Origin: Mycolicibacterium sp. J2
GTDB taxonomy: Bacteria > Actinomycetota > Actinomycetes > Mycobacteriales > Mycobacteriaceae
Length of the DNA: 64,000 nt
NCBI RefSeq assembly: GCF_026240945.1
Contig: NZ_JAPFPY010000027.1
Location: forward strand, 23,517-87,516
Reading direction: 5' to 3'
The translations under genes and the position numbers were made by a program. Under the pieces are notes generated by a model. The model had not been told where the DNA came from. It saw nothing but the letters and a program-made list of their open reading frames with translations, and did no database searches. Of the stretch, positions 17,990-26,206 are shown piece by piece; within the stretch, counting starts at the first letter, position 1, and every line of letters begins with the position of its first letter.

Positions 17990-19831
17990 ATGACGGTGCC
18001 TCAGCAACTGACCGATCGTTACGAGCTGGGCGAGATCCTGGGCTTCGGCGGGATGTCGGAGGTGCACCGTGCCCGCGACATCCGGCTGCACCGTGACGTC
18101 GCGATCAAGATTCTGCGCGCCGATCTGGTCCGCGATCCGAGTTTCTACCAGCGGTTTCGCCGGGAGGCCAAGCACACCGCGGCGCTGAACCACCCGTCGA
18201 TCGTGGCGGTGTACGACACCGGAGAGGCGCAGACACCCAACGGGAATCTGCCGTTCCTGGTGATGGAGTATGTCGAGGGCCAAACGGTCGGCAAGCTGAT
18301 CCAGCGGCACGGCGCAATGGACCCGCACCGGGCGATCGCGATCATCGGCGAGGTCTGCACGGCGCTGGAGTTCAGCCACAGCCGCGGGATCGTGCACCGC
18401 GATATCAAGCCGGCGAACATCATGATCACCCCGACCGGGGCGGTGAAGGTGATGGACTTCGGGATCGCGCACGCCATGAACGCCACCACCGGTGACCGGC
18501 TGACCGCGACGTCGGCCGTCGTGGGCACCGCCCAGTACTTCTCCCCCGAGCAAGCCCGCGGCCAGGAGGTCGACGCCCGCACCGACGTCTACTCGCTGGG
18601 CTGCGTGCTGTACGAAATGCTCACCGGGCAAGCCCTTTTCACTGGTGATACGCCGTTGGCGGTGGCCTACCAGCATGTCCGGGAACGACCCGTTCCACCG
18701 TCGCAGCGGCGCGCGGGCATCTCCCCCGACCTCGACGCCGTGGTGCTCAAGGCACTGGCCAAGAAGCCCGACAAGCGTTATCAGAGCGCCGCCGAACTGC
18801 ACGCCGACCTGCTGCGTGTCGGCAGCGGGAACGCACCGCAGGCACCGGTGTCACCGCCGGCCGACACCGACGAGACTCCGGCGACACACGATCCGAGCCC
18901 GCACACCCTGCAGATGCCGGTCCAGGAGCGCCGCGGCCCATCGCGGCGCTGGCTGATCGGCGGTGCGCTCGCGGCGGTCGTGCTGCTGGTGCTCGCCGGT
19001 GTGTACATCGTCGGCTCGATGGACCGGGTGCGGGTGCCCGACGTCCACGGCCTCAGCCGCCAGGACGCGGTGAGCCGGTTGCAGGACCAGGGCCTCAAGC
19101 CCCAAGTGGACACCAAACCGGACGGCTCGGTGCACGCCGGCCGGGTGATCGATACCGACCCGTCCGCCGACGCCTCGGTGGCCTCGGGCAGCGATATCAC
19201 CCTCAACGTCTCGACCGGACCCGAACAGCGCCGCATCCCCGACGTCGCGACGTTCACCTACGACCAGGCGGTGCGCACCCTGCACGACGCCGGGTTCGAC
19301 AACGTCCGGCGCATGACGCAGCCCTCCAAGGCCGAGGACAAGGACCGCGTGGTCGAGACCATCCCTGCGGCGCAGCAGGATTCGGCCACCAGCAACGAGA
19401 TCACCATCGTGATCGGTGCCGGCCCTGCGACGCTTCAGGTACCCGATGTGGCAACACAGACCGAGGACCAGGCCAAGCAGATTCTCGACACCGCGGGATT
19501 CACCACAATCCTGCCGATACCGACCGACGGCATCCTGCCTGCGGGTCAGGTGATCGGCACCGATCCACCGGCGGGCGCCTCCGCAGCGCCGGACGCGCCG
19601 ATCACCGTCAAGGTGTCCCGCGGGAACCAGTTCGGAATGCCCGATGTGCGGACCTACCTGTACACCGACCTGGTCCCCTACCTCGCCACCTTCGGCTTCA
19701 CCGGGCGCCTGGACAAGGGACCCGATATCGATGCCGGCCCCGGGAACCGCAACAAGGTGGTGCAGCAGGATCCGCCGCCCGGTACCCCCGTCAACCGGGA
19801 CGGCACCATCACGGTGAACTACGGCTCCTGA
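17990..19831 (+). CDS. PknB-like Ser/Thr protein kinase with four PASTA domains
   Basis: 613 residues. The kinase domain (about 11-275) is complete: glycine loop ILGFGGMSEVH, Lys40 in VAIKIL, catalytic HRDIKPANIM (Asp138), DFG (Asp156) and an activation loop LTATSAVVGTAQY whose two Thr correspond to the autophosphorylated pair of PknB. A basic linker leads to one membrane helix (about 320-342), then four extracellular PASTA repeats, each opening with a (V/I/M)PDV-type motif. PASTA domains bind peptidoglycan fragments, so this is a wall-sensing receptor kinase. PknB itself is encoded with pknA, rodA and pbpA near oriC; none of these is here, so this appears to be a second copy. It stands alone between mmpL and a small secreted protein. 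Confidence 0.95.
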   Translation: MTVPQQLTDRYELGEILGFGGMSEVHRARDIRLHRDVAIKILRADLVRDPSFYQRFRREAKHTAALNHPSIVAVYDTGEAQTPNGNLPFLVMEYVEGQTVGKLIQRHGAMDPHRAIAIIGEVCTALEFSHSRGIVHRDIKPANIMITPTGAVKVMDFGIAHAMNATTGDRLTATSAVVGTAQYFSPEQARGQEVDARTDVYSLGCVLYEMLTGQALFTGDTPLAVAYQHVRERPVPPSQRRAGISPDLDAVVLKALAKKPDKRYQSAAELHADLLRVGSGNAPQAPVSPPADTDETPATHDPSPHTLQMPVQERRGPSRRWLIGGALAAVVLLVLAGVYIVGSMDRVRVPDVHGLSRQDAVSRLQDQGLKPQVDTKPDGSVHAGRVIDTDPSADASVASGSDITLNVSTGPEQRRIPDVATFTYDQAVRTLHDAGFDNVRRMTQPSKAEDKDRVVETIPAAQQDSATSNEITIVIGAGPATLQVPDVATQTEDQAKQILDTAGFTTILPIPTDGILPAGQVIGTDPPAGASAAPDAPITVKVSRGNQFGMPDVRTYLYTDLVPYLATFGFTGRLDKGPDIDAGPGNRNKVVQQDPPPGTPVNRDGTITVNYGS

Positions 19832-19857
19832 GGTCGCGCGCGTGACGTCGGCCACAT

Positions 19858-19997
19858 TTATATAGGCCATTTTATACAAGCCCAGCGTCGCCACGGTTGG
19901 CGAAATCGACTGCAGCAGTGATCTTTGGATCGTCCATCACAACTCACAGCAGGCTGATGGACTTTCTGATCGTTACCCTATATAACTTCTTGTATAA
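19858..19997. repeat. Interlaced 9-bp inverted repeats in an AT-rich leader
   Basis: Four 9-mers occur in the order TTATATAGG (19858-19866), TTATACAAG (19872-19880), CCTATATAA (19977-19985) and CTTGTATAA (19989-19997). The first is the exact reverse complement of the third, and the second of the fourth. The 240-bp gap between the kinase and the small secreted protein gene is AT-rich against its GC-rich surroundings, and the right-hand pair lies about 75 bp upstream of that gene. They may be paired operator sites flanking a promoter. Confidence 0.6.
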
Positions 19998-20071
19998 GAA
20001 AGGGCCTGCACAAGGCGGCGCTGACCGCCCGGCCCACGTGAGTTATCGAAAAAATACATAGGGGAACGAAT

Positions 20072-20317
20072 ATGAAGGGTCTGACTTTCACGTCCTTGAT
20101 CGGTGCGGCCGCCAGTGCCGTTGCCCTGGCGGCGTTGGCCGGCACCGCCACGCTGTCGTCGCCGGATATGCACTCGGCGGCGGGCATGGAGACCGGTGTC
20201 ACCGTGACGAACACCCCAGGCGCCCCAGCCGAGGTACGCCCTCCGATGATGAGCGCGGCACCGCAGATCACCGGTCCGGCGCCGCTGCCCACCGAAGAGC
20301 AGGGCCTGCCGGGCTAA
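20072..20317 (+). CDS. Small secreted protein of unknown function
   Basis: 81 residues. It begins MKGLTFTSLIGAAASAVALAALAGTATLSS, a classic Sec signal peptide (Lys at position 2, then a long Ala/Leu core), leaving a mature peptide of about 50 residues rich in Pro, Thr and Met and ending TEEQGLPG. There are no cysteines and no recognisable domain. GGGGAACG lies just before the ATG. It follows the PASTA kinase gene after a 240-bp AT-rich gap with repeats, so it has its own promoter. Its TAA stop overlaps the stop of the convergent CtaG-like gene. I do not recognise a named family. Confidence 0.75.
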   Translation: MKGLTFTSLIGAAASAVALAALAGTATLSSPDMHSAAGMETGVTVTNTPGAPAEVRPPMMSAAPQITGPAPLPTEEQGLPG

Positions 20318-22329
20318 CCGCGGCCCGTCTCCTGGTCGGCCAGCTTGGCCAGCATCGCGTTATAGGCGGCCAGGTCGGCGTCCTCGTCCCGGTCGGCCGC
20401 CCGATCGAGGCGCTTGGCCGTGCGGTCGTCGCTGCGCCGCCACTGGATCAGCAACGCCAGCATGACCAGCACCAGCGGCACCTCACCGGCCGACCAGGCA
20501 ATTCCGCCGCCCAGACGCTGGTCGGCGAGCAGATCGGTGTGCCACGGCAGCTGTAGCGATTTGTAGAAGCTCTCGGCCATCACCGTCTGGGTGCCCATCA
20601 GCACCACGCCGAAGAAGGCGTGCAGCGGCAGTGAGCCGAACACCACGCCCAACTTGGCCAGCGCCGGAATGGGCCGTGGGGTGGGATCGATTCCGATGAC
20701 GACCCAGTAGAACAGGTAGCCGGACAGCAGGAAGTGCAGGTTCATCGCCACGTGAGCGGCATGGATCCCGGCCACCGCGTCGAAGATGCCGCCGAAGTAC
20801 AGGCCATAGAAACCACCGACGAACAAGGCGGTGGCCACGAACGGGTTGGTGAGCACCTGGGACACCCGGCTGTGCAGTGCTGCCAGTAGCCATTCCCGTG
20901 GGCCCGGCGGAGACCCACGACCGGCGGTCGGCAACGCACGCAGCGCCAGCGTCACCGGGGCCCCGAGCACCAGCAGCACAGGGGACAGCATCGACAGCAG
21001 CATGTGCGCGCCCATGTGCATGCTGAACATGGCAGGCATGTAGCGGCCCAAGCCCGACGATGTCGCGAACAGCAGTACCGCGCAGCCGCACAGCCAGGCG
21101 ATGGTCCGGCCGACCGGCCAGGCATCCCCACGCCGACGCAGCCGGATCACCCCGGCGACATAGAGGGCGGCGAACAGGATGGCTGCGGTGCCGAAGATGA
21201 GGTCGAATCGCCAGTCGAACAGGATGCGCGCCACCGTCGGCGGTCCGGCCAGGTCGTAGCCGATCTCCACCGCGGTGACCGACGGGTTGGCAACCGGGGG
21301 CGGTGGCGGCGGTGTGCGGCCCAGCGCGACGGCAATACCGAAGGTGATGCCGAACACCAGCGACTCGATCAACGCCAGCCGGAGGAGCGGTCGCCGGTTC
21401 TCCGGATCGCGAGCCAAGGCCCGCACCGCACTACGCCGCTGCGCGTATCCGAGCGCCCCGAGCACCAGCAGAGCAGCCACCTTGCCGAGGATCAGCCAGC
21501 CGTAGCTGCTGTGCAGCAGGTCGCCCGGCCGCATCCGGACGAAGGCGTTGATGACGCCCGAGAACCCCATCGCAACGAAACAGCACAGGGCGATCGCCGA
21601 AAACCGGCGCGCGGCCAGGTCGGTGTGGGCGCCGCCACGGATCGCCAACGCCCACAGCGCCAACAGCCCGCCGGCCCACACCACCCCGGCAACGAGGTGG
21701 ATGAACAGACTGTTGGTGGCCAGGTCATGGGAACCGCCTGCCGAGGAATGCCCCGACAACGCCAGCGGCACCAGGGTGAACACGGCCCCGGCGCACAACA
21801 CCGGCGTCCACGCCCACCGCAGCACCGGGATGCTCACGATGGTGACCACCGCGGCGAACAGGGCGGTCCACCGCCAGGTGCCCGCGGTCTCGACCAGGCC
21901 GGCAACCGACCAGATGTCGGCCAATCCGAGCTTGCTGAACAACGGTTGGCCGGTGATATCGGACACCGTCAGCGGCACCAGCAGTACCGCGCACACCGTC
22001 CAGATGCCCGACGCGAGGGTGCCCGCCCGCAGCGCGCGGTACCCCGCGACATCGAGCACTCCGCTGGCCTGCGGCGGCACCAGAAATGCCGCCAGCAGGA
22101 ACGAACCGACGGCGACGGCGGCGGCGATCTCCGCCGCCGCCCGCACGAACGGCAGGCCGTAGGTGGTCACCGGGCCGGGATCGGGCAGGCCGGTGGCAGT
22201 CAGCGCATCGGCCAGCGACAACCCGCCCAACCCGGCTGCGACGGCGCCGGCCAGCACGGCGACACCGAACAGGACGGGCCATGCGGCGCCGCGCGGAGCG
22301 GGCGTCCTCGCTGAGGGGGTGGACGTCAT
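20314..22329 (-). CDS. CopD-CtaG fusion membrane protein (Rv0102-like)
   Basis: 671 residues, almost all membrane-embedded. The N-terminal half (about 1-330) is a CopD-like copper-resistance domain (GHSSAGGSHDLATNSLFIHLVAGVVWAGGLLAL with conserved His). The C-terminal half (about 360-630) is a CtaG/Caa3-type cytochrome c oxidase assembly domain (MFSMHMGAHMLLSMLSPVLL, HAAHVAMNLHFLLSGYLFYW), whose His and Met residues probably bind copper. The protein is likely to move or insert copper for cytochrome oxidase in the plasma membrane. The fusion is normal in actinobacteria. The start is ATG 22329. It lies 23 bp after plsB2 in the convergent strand layout and could be read through from the lipid operon. 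Confidence 0.9.
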   Translation of the reverse strand: MTSTPSARTPAPRGAAWPVLFGVAVLAGAVAAGLGGLSLADALTATGLPDPGPVTTYGLPFVRAAAEIAAAVAVGSFLLAAFLVPPQASGVLDVAGYRALRAGTLASGIWTVCAVLLVPLTVSDITGQPLFSKLGLADIWSVAGLVETAGTWRWTALFAAVVTIVSIPVLRWAWTPVLCAGAVFTLVPLALSGHSSAGGSHDLATNSLFIHLVAGVVWAGGLLALWALAIRGGAHTDLAARRFSAIALCCFVAMGFSGVINAFVRMRPGDLLHSSYGWLILGKVAALLVLGALGYAQRRSAVRALARDPENRRPLLRLALIESLVFGITFGIAVALGRTPPPPPPVANPSVTAVEIGYDLAGPPTVARILFDWRFDLIFGTAAILFAALYVAGVIRLRRRGDAWPVGRTIAWLCGCAVLLFATSSGLGRYMPAMFSMHMGAHMLLSMLSPVLLVLGAPVTLALRALPTAGRGSPPGPREWLLAALHSRVSQVLTNPFVATALFVGGFYGLYFGGIFDAVAGIHAAHVAMNLHFLLSGYLFYWVVIGIDPTPRPIPALAKLGVVFGSLPLHAFFGVVLMGTQTVMAESFYKSLQLPWHTDLLADQRLGGGIAWSAGEVPLVLVMLALLIQWRRSDDRTAKRLDRAADRDEDADLAAYNAMLAKLADQETGRG

Positions 22330-22352
22330 CCCTCCAGCGTATGGGGTGGCCT

Positions 22353-24695
22353 TCAGGCGTCAGCGGCCTGCTGTGCCGCTTTCTCCCGCTGGTAGAACTG
22401 GGCGCGCGCACCAGCCTCGACGGTGTCCATATCGGTCAGGATGTCCCGAAGTTCCCGCAGGAAATCGGCCCGTCGCTGCGACAGGTCGGGTGCCCGTCCG
22501 AGCAGCTTCTGGTCGGCCGCCACCTGACGAGCCGTCGCGAACAACAACGCCGACACCGACTCGTTGCTGCGCACCCTGCCTTGGGCCACCTGCTGGCGCC
22601 CGACACCGAGCGCCAGCTTCGTCAACTCCTTCTCGGAGATATCGGCAGGCGCATCGCGCAGCACGTCGGCGACGATCGCGTAGGCCTCGACGAACGGCCG
22701 CAACATGGCCGAGCCGAGCAGCGGCCGTTTGGCCCGCAGCAGTGCCTCGCTCCCCTCGCGGCCCGAGGCGATCTGCTCTTCCCAATCCTGCGTCCACGAC
22801 ATCTCTTTGGTCAGGTTGTCCCGGAACGTCGCCGAATCGGCGAAATAGAACTCGAACTTCAGCAGATCGCGCAGCCGGGCCGTCTGCGCCCAGAACACCG
22901 CGAGATGATCGGATTCGGCACGCGCGGCGTGCGCCAGCGCCAGCTCGATGATCGAGGTTTCCAGGAAGGACGCGATCAGGGAGTTGCGGTAAAAGGCCGC
23001 CTCGTGTTCGTTCTCCGGCGCGATCCGCCACACCGGCTCGCGGCCGCCGTCGATCCTGGTCACCGGATGCCCACCCGACAGCGCGTCCACGGCGGCCCGC
23101 ACCCCGTCGACGGTGCGCAACCGCAGGGCACTGTTCGTCATCGGAATACCTTTTCGCTCAAGGTAGTCCAGTGAATCCCCGAACGTGCGGTGCAGCTGTC
23201 CCAAGGTCAGCGCGACACCACGGGTGGTGAGCAGCAGTGCCGACACCAGACCGGTCGCATTCACGGGGGTGACCTGCTGGATGCGCCAGGCCACCTCGAA
23301 CGCCATCTTCTGCATCGCCAGCCGTTTGGCATCCGGGTTGGCGTTCATCGGGCCGCCCGGCTCCCCCAGGTACTGGCGCATCGAGACCGCTTCGGGGAAA
23401 CGGACATAGATCTTGCCGTAGTTGCGCTCGCCCTGGGCCTTGACGAAGTTGTACAGCCAGCTCAGCCCCTCCGGCGTCTTCTCGCCGCCGCGGGCGTACG
23501 CCGCGTACTCCTGGGTCTCGTGCAATTGGTCGAAACTGATCGACACCGGCTGCAGCAGGATGTCCTCACTGCGGCCGTCCAGGTAGGCATCGGCGACGTA
23601 GGACAGCAGGCCCAGCTTGGGCGGCAACATCTTTCCGGTACGCGACCGGGTGCCCTCGATGGACCAGTTCAGGTTGAAGCGCTTTTCCACGATATAGCCG
23701 ACGTACTGCCGCAGGACGTACTTGTACAACGGGTCATCGAGCTTGCGGCGCAGGAAGATCACCCCCGAGTGCCGCATCAGCGGGCCCATCACCCCGAATG
23801 CCAGGTTGATCCCCGCGAAGGTGTGCACCGGCGGTAACCGGTTCTCCTGCATGGCAACAGGGACGATCACCCCGTCCAGATACGACCGATGCGAGAAGAG
23901 CAGCACCGCGGGATGGATCTCGAGGGCGCGGCGCATGGTTTCGATCTCGGCGCGGTCGTAGTCGATGTTCGGGTCGAAGCCGCGGCTGAAGATGGCCCGC
24001 CCCAGCGTGGGGATGAGGTCCACCGAGAACCGACTCCACCCGGTGGACAACTCGTCGAGCATCTCGCCGGCCTTCTCCACGGTGGCGCCGGGGATCTTAT
24101 CCAGCCCTTCCCGAAACCGGGCTGATGCCAACATCTCCGGTTTGACCAGCCGCGGCGATTTGTACTCCGGGCCCAGCAGCCTCAGCTCCACCCGCTCGAT
24201 CGCCAGGCTGGCGCGCCGGAGCACGAAGCGGGCGAACTCACGCGGGTTCTCGGCGGTGGTGGTGTCGTTCCATTGTTGACGCAGCTCGGACACCTTGGCC
24301 GGTTCACCGGCGACCACCCGGGCCCGTGACGCGTCCTTGCGCAGGATGCGTCGCTGCAGCAGTTCGGGCGGGCGGTAGGTATCCCGCCCGGAGATGAGCG
24401 CCACCACCTTGGATCGAGTGGGCAGTCCGCCCGGCACCCAGAACACCCGCACGGGCACCACCGACCGATCCTGGTCGGCGGACAGCTTGTCGACCAGCTG
24501 AGCCAACACCGTCGGCGGCGGTTCATCGGAGTCCGGCAGGTGCAGCACCTCGACGCGGGCCTCCGGGCGTTCCCGGCGCTGCTGTGCCAGCCAGTGTTTG
24601 AGCAGCTCCTCCTCGGCCGGTGAACCGACCGAGGCGAGCACCAGCGTGTCGCCCGTCGGGCTGAAGCCCTCGATGTGGGCGGAAAGCCTTGTCAT
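22353..24695 (-). CDS. plsB2: Glycerol-3-phosphate acyltransferase PlsB2
   Basis: 780 residues, the usual PlsB length. The acyltransferase core carries HRSYLD (His269-Asp274) as the HX4D motif, followed by FAGINLAFGVMGPLMRHSGVIFLRR and the SIEGTRSRTGKML substrate block. It acylates glycerol-3-phosphate at position 1, the first step of phospholipid and triacylglycerol synthesis, at the inner face of the membrane. It starts at ATG 24695, overlapping the end of plsC by 4 bp. With plsC and the WS/DGAT gene it forms a three-gene operon that runs from precursor acylation to neutral lipid. Order and coupling match Rv2482c-Rv2484c. Confidence 0.96.
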   Translation of the reverse strand: MTRLSAHIEGFSPTGDTLVLASVGSPAEEELLKHWLAQQRRERPEARVEVLHLPDSDEPPPTVLAQLVDKLSADQDRSVVPVRVFWVPGGLPTRSKVVALISGRDTYRPPELLQRRILRKDASRARVVAGEPAKVSELRQQWNDTTTAENPREFARFVLRRASLAIERVELRLLGPEYKSPRLVKPEMLASARFREGLDKIPGATVEKAGEMLDELSTGWSRFSVDLIPTLGRAIFSRGFDPNIDYDRAEIETMRRALEIHPAVLLFSHRSYLDGVIVPVAMQENRLPPVHTFAGINLAFGVMGPLMRHSGVIFLRRKLDDPLYKYVLRQYVGYIVEKRFNLNWSIEGTRSRTGKMLPPKLGLLSYVADAYLDGRSEDILLQPVSISFDQLHETQEYAAYARGGEKTPEGLSWLYNFVKAQGERNYGKIYVRFPEAVSMRQYLGEPGGPMNANPDAKRLAMQKMAFEVAWRIQQVTPVNATGLVSALLLTTRGVALTLGQLHRTFGDSLDYLERKGIPMTNSALRLRTVDGVRAAVDALSGGHPVTRIDGGREPVWRIAPENEHEAAFYRNSLIASFLETSIIELALAHAARAESDHLAVFWAQTARLRDLLKFEFYFADSATFRDNLTKEMSWTQDWEEQIASGREGSEALLRAKRPLLGSAMLRPFVEAYAIVADVLRDAPADISEKELTKLALGVGRQQVAQGRVRSNESVSALLFATARQVAADQKLLGRAPDLSQRRADFLRELRDILTDMDTVEAGARAQFYQREKAAQQAADA

Positions 24696-26206
24696 TGGCG
24701 GCCTTCCGGGGCAGAGGGTTCAGGGGCGTCGGCACCGCGTTTGTACAGCGGGACCTCGGGCAGCTGATCACGCGGCCAGGACGACAAGGTGTCGAGATAG
24801 AGCTGGCGGACCTCGGCGATCCGCTCGGCCAGGTTGTCGTGCGTCCAGTCGGCGGTGGAGATGGGCGGGAACACCGCGACGTCGACCTTGCCGGCGTTGA
24901 AGGTGTTGGAATCACGCGCGGCGACGACTTCGGCGTTGCGGATCACGATCGGGACAATCGGGATACCGGCGGCCATCGCAATGCGGAATGGCCCCTTCTT
25001 GAACGGGCCGACCTCGGTGGTGTCCAGTCGGGTGCCCTCCGGGGCGATCATGATGGACAGCCCTTTACGGGCAAGCTCTTCCACTTTGTGCAGCCCCTCG
25101 ACGGCGGCCTGGGTGTCGTCGCGGTCGATGAACGCGGCGTCCATCACCTTGCCCAGCGGTCCCATCAGCGGATTGCGCTCGAGCTCCTTCTTGCCGACGC
25201 TGGTGAAGTTGTCCTGCACCAACCTGCCGGCAATGAAGGGGTCGGCCTGGTTACGGTGGTTGAAGATGAACACCGCGGGCCGCTGTGCGGTGAGGTTCTC
25301 CTCGCCCAGCACGTTGAGCTCGATGCCGGTGGTCAACATCAGCAGCTTGCTCCAGTTCGAGGTGAAGAAGTTCACCCCCACGCGCTTGTTCCGGGTGAGC
25401 AATCCCAGCCCGACCGCGCCGGCGGCCACCGTCGGGATGGTGGCCAGACCGGCCAGCGTGCGTAATTGCGCGACCGGGCTGCTGCCGCTGCGGCTGCTGA
25501 ACCGCAGGATCGGCCAGCCTCGTTTCAGAGCGACGGCGGCCAGCTTGCCGCCGGGGTTGGTCGGGCGGGGGTTGCCGACCACGTACATCAACGCGACGTC
25601 CTCGTCGCCGTCGGCATAGAAATAACTCTTGGTCAGATCCACCCCGTTGGCGGCCGAAAAGCGCTGCACAGCATGCGCTTTTCCGTGTCCCCAGATGATC
25701 GGCTGCTGTACCTCGCCGGTGATGAGACCGTCGTCGTCCACCTCGAACGTGTTGCACAGCACGTTATCGATGCCCAGGAAGCGAGCGACGGGTTCCACTT
25801 GCACGGTCAGCGCCGAAGAGCTCAGCACCACGGTGTGCCCGCGCGCCATATGCGCCTTGATGATCGACCGCATCTCGGGGTAGATGCGGTTACGCACGTG
25901 CTGGACGAACAGCCGCTCCCCCAGTTCGTCCAGATCCGAGAGCGAGTTGCCGCGCAACATCCGCGCACCCTTGCCGATCAGGTCCTCGAACTCGGAGCGA
26001 CCCAATTGATGGTTGAGCCCGGCCTGCACCATGCCGATGAACTCGCCGACGCTCATCTGCCCGCGGCGCAGCCGGTCCTGGGTCATCAGTACGCCGGTGA
26101 ACCCGGCCACCAGAGTGCCGTCCAAGTCGAAGAACGCGCCGACCTGGGGCCCCGGCGGACTGGCCTCGATCTCGGCGACCGTGCCCGGCAGGCGTGCCTC
26201 GGTCAT
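24692..26206 (-). CDS. plsC: HAD phosphatase-acyltransferase fusion PlsC
   Basis: 504 residues with two domains. Residues about 20-230 are a HAD/SerB-like hydrolase with FFDLDGTLV (Asp27, Asp29), VVLSSSALT and YFYADGDEDVALM. Residues about 275-470 are a lysophosphatidate acyltransferase with NHRNQAD (His317-Asp322) and APEGTRLD. The second domain adds an acyl chain to lysophosphatidate; the HAD domain might dephosphorylate a lipid intermediate, which would suit a pathway towards diacylglycerol, but this is inferred. The fusion is standard for Rv2483c-type mycobacterial PlsC. It is coupled to its neighbours by 4-bp overlaps on both sides. Confidence 0.94.
   Translation of the reverse strand: MTEARLPGTVAEIEASPPGPQVGAFFDLDGTLVAGFTGVLMTQDRLRRGQMSVGEFIGMVQAGLNHQLGRSEFEDLIGKGARMLRGNSLSDLDELGERLFVQHVRNRIYPEMRSIIKAHMARGHTVVLSSSALTVQVEPVARFLGIDNVLCNTFEVDDDGLITGEVQQPIIWGHGKAHAVQRFSAANGVDLTKSYFYADGDEDVALMYVVGNPRPTNPGGKLAAVALKRGWPILRFSSRSGSSPVAQLRTLAGLATIPTVAAGAVGLGLLTRNKRVGVNFFTSNWSKLLMLTTGIELNVLGEENLTAQRPAVFIFNHRNQADPFIAGRLVQDNFTSVGKKELERNPLMGPLGKVMDAAFIDRDDTQAAVEGLHKVEELARKGLSIMIAPEGTRLDTTEVGPFKKGPFRIAMAAGIPIVPIVIRNAEVVAARDSNTFNAGKVDVAVFPPISTADWTHDNLAERIAEVRQLYLDTLSSWPRDQLPEVPLYKRGADAPEPSAPEGRQ

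Noticed and set aside
21004..22314. 436-codon plus-strand frame opposite the CopD-CtaG gene
   Set aside because: His/Arg/Gln-rich composition typical of antisense frames in GC-rich genes; the minus strand encodes clear membrane helices.
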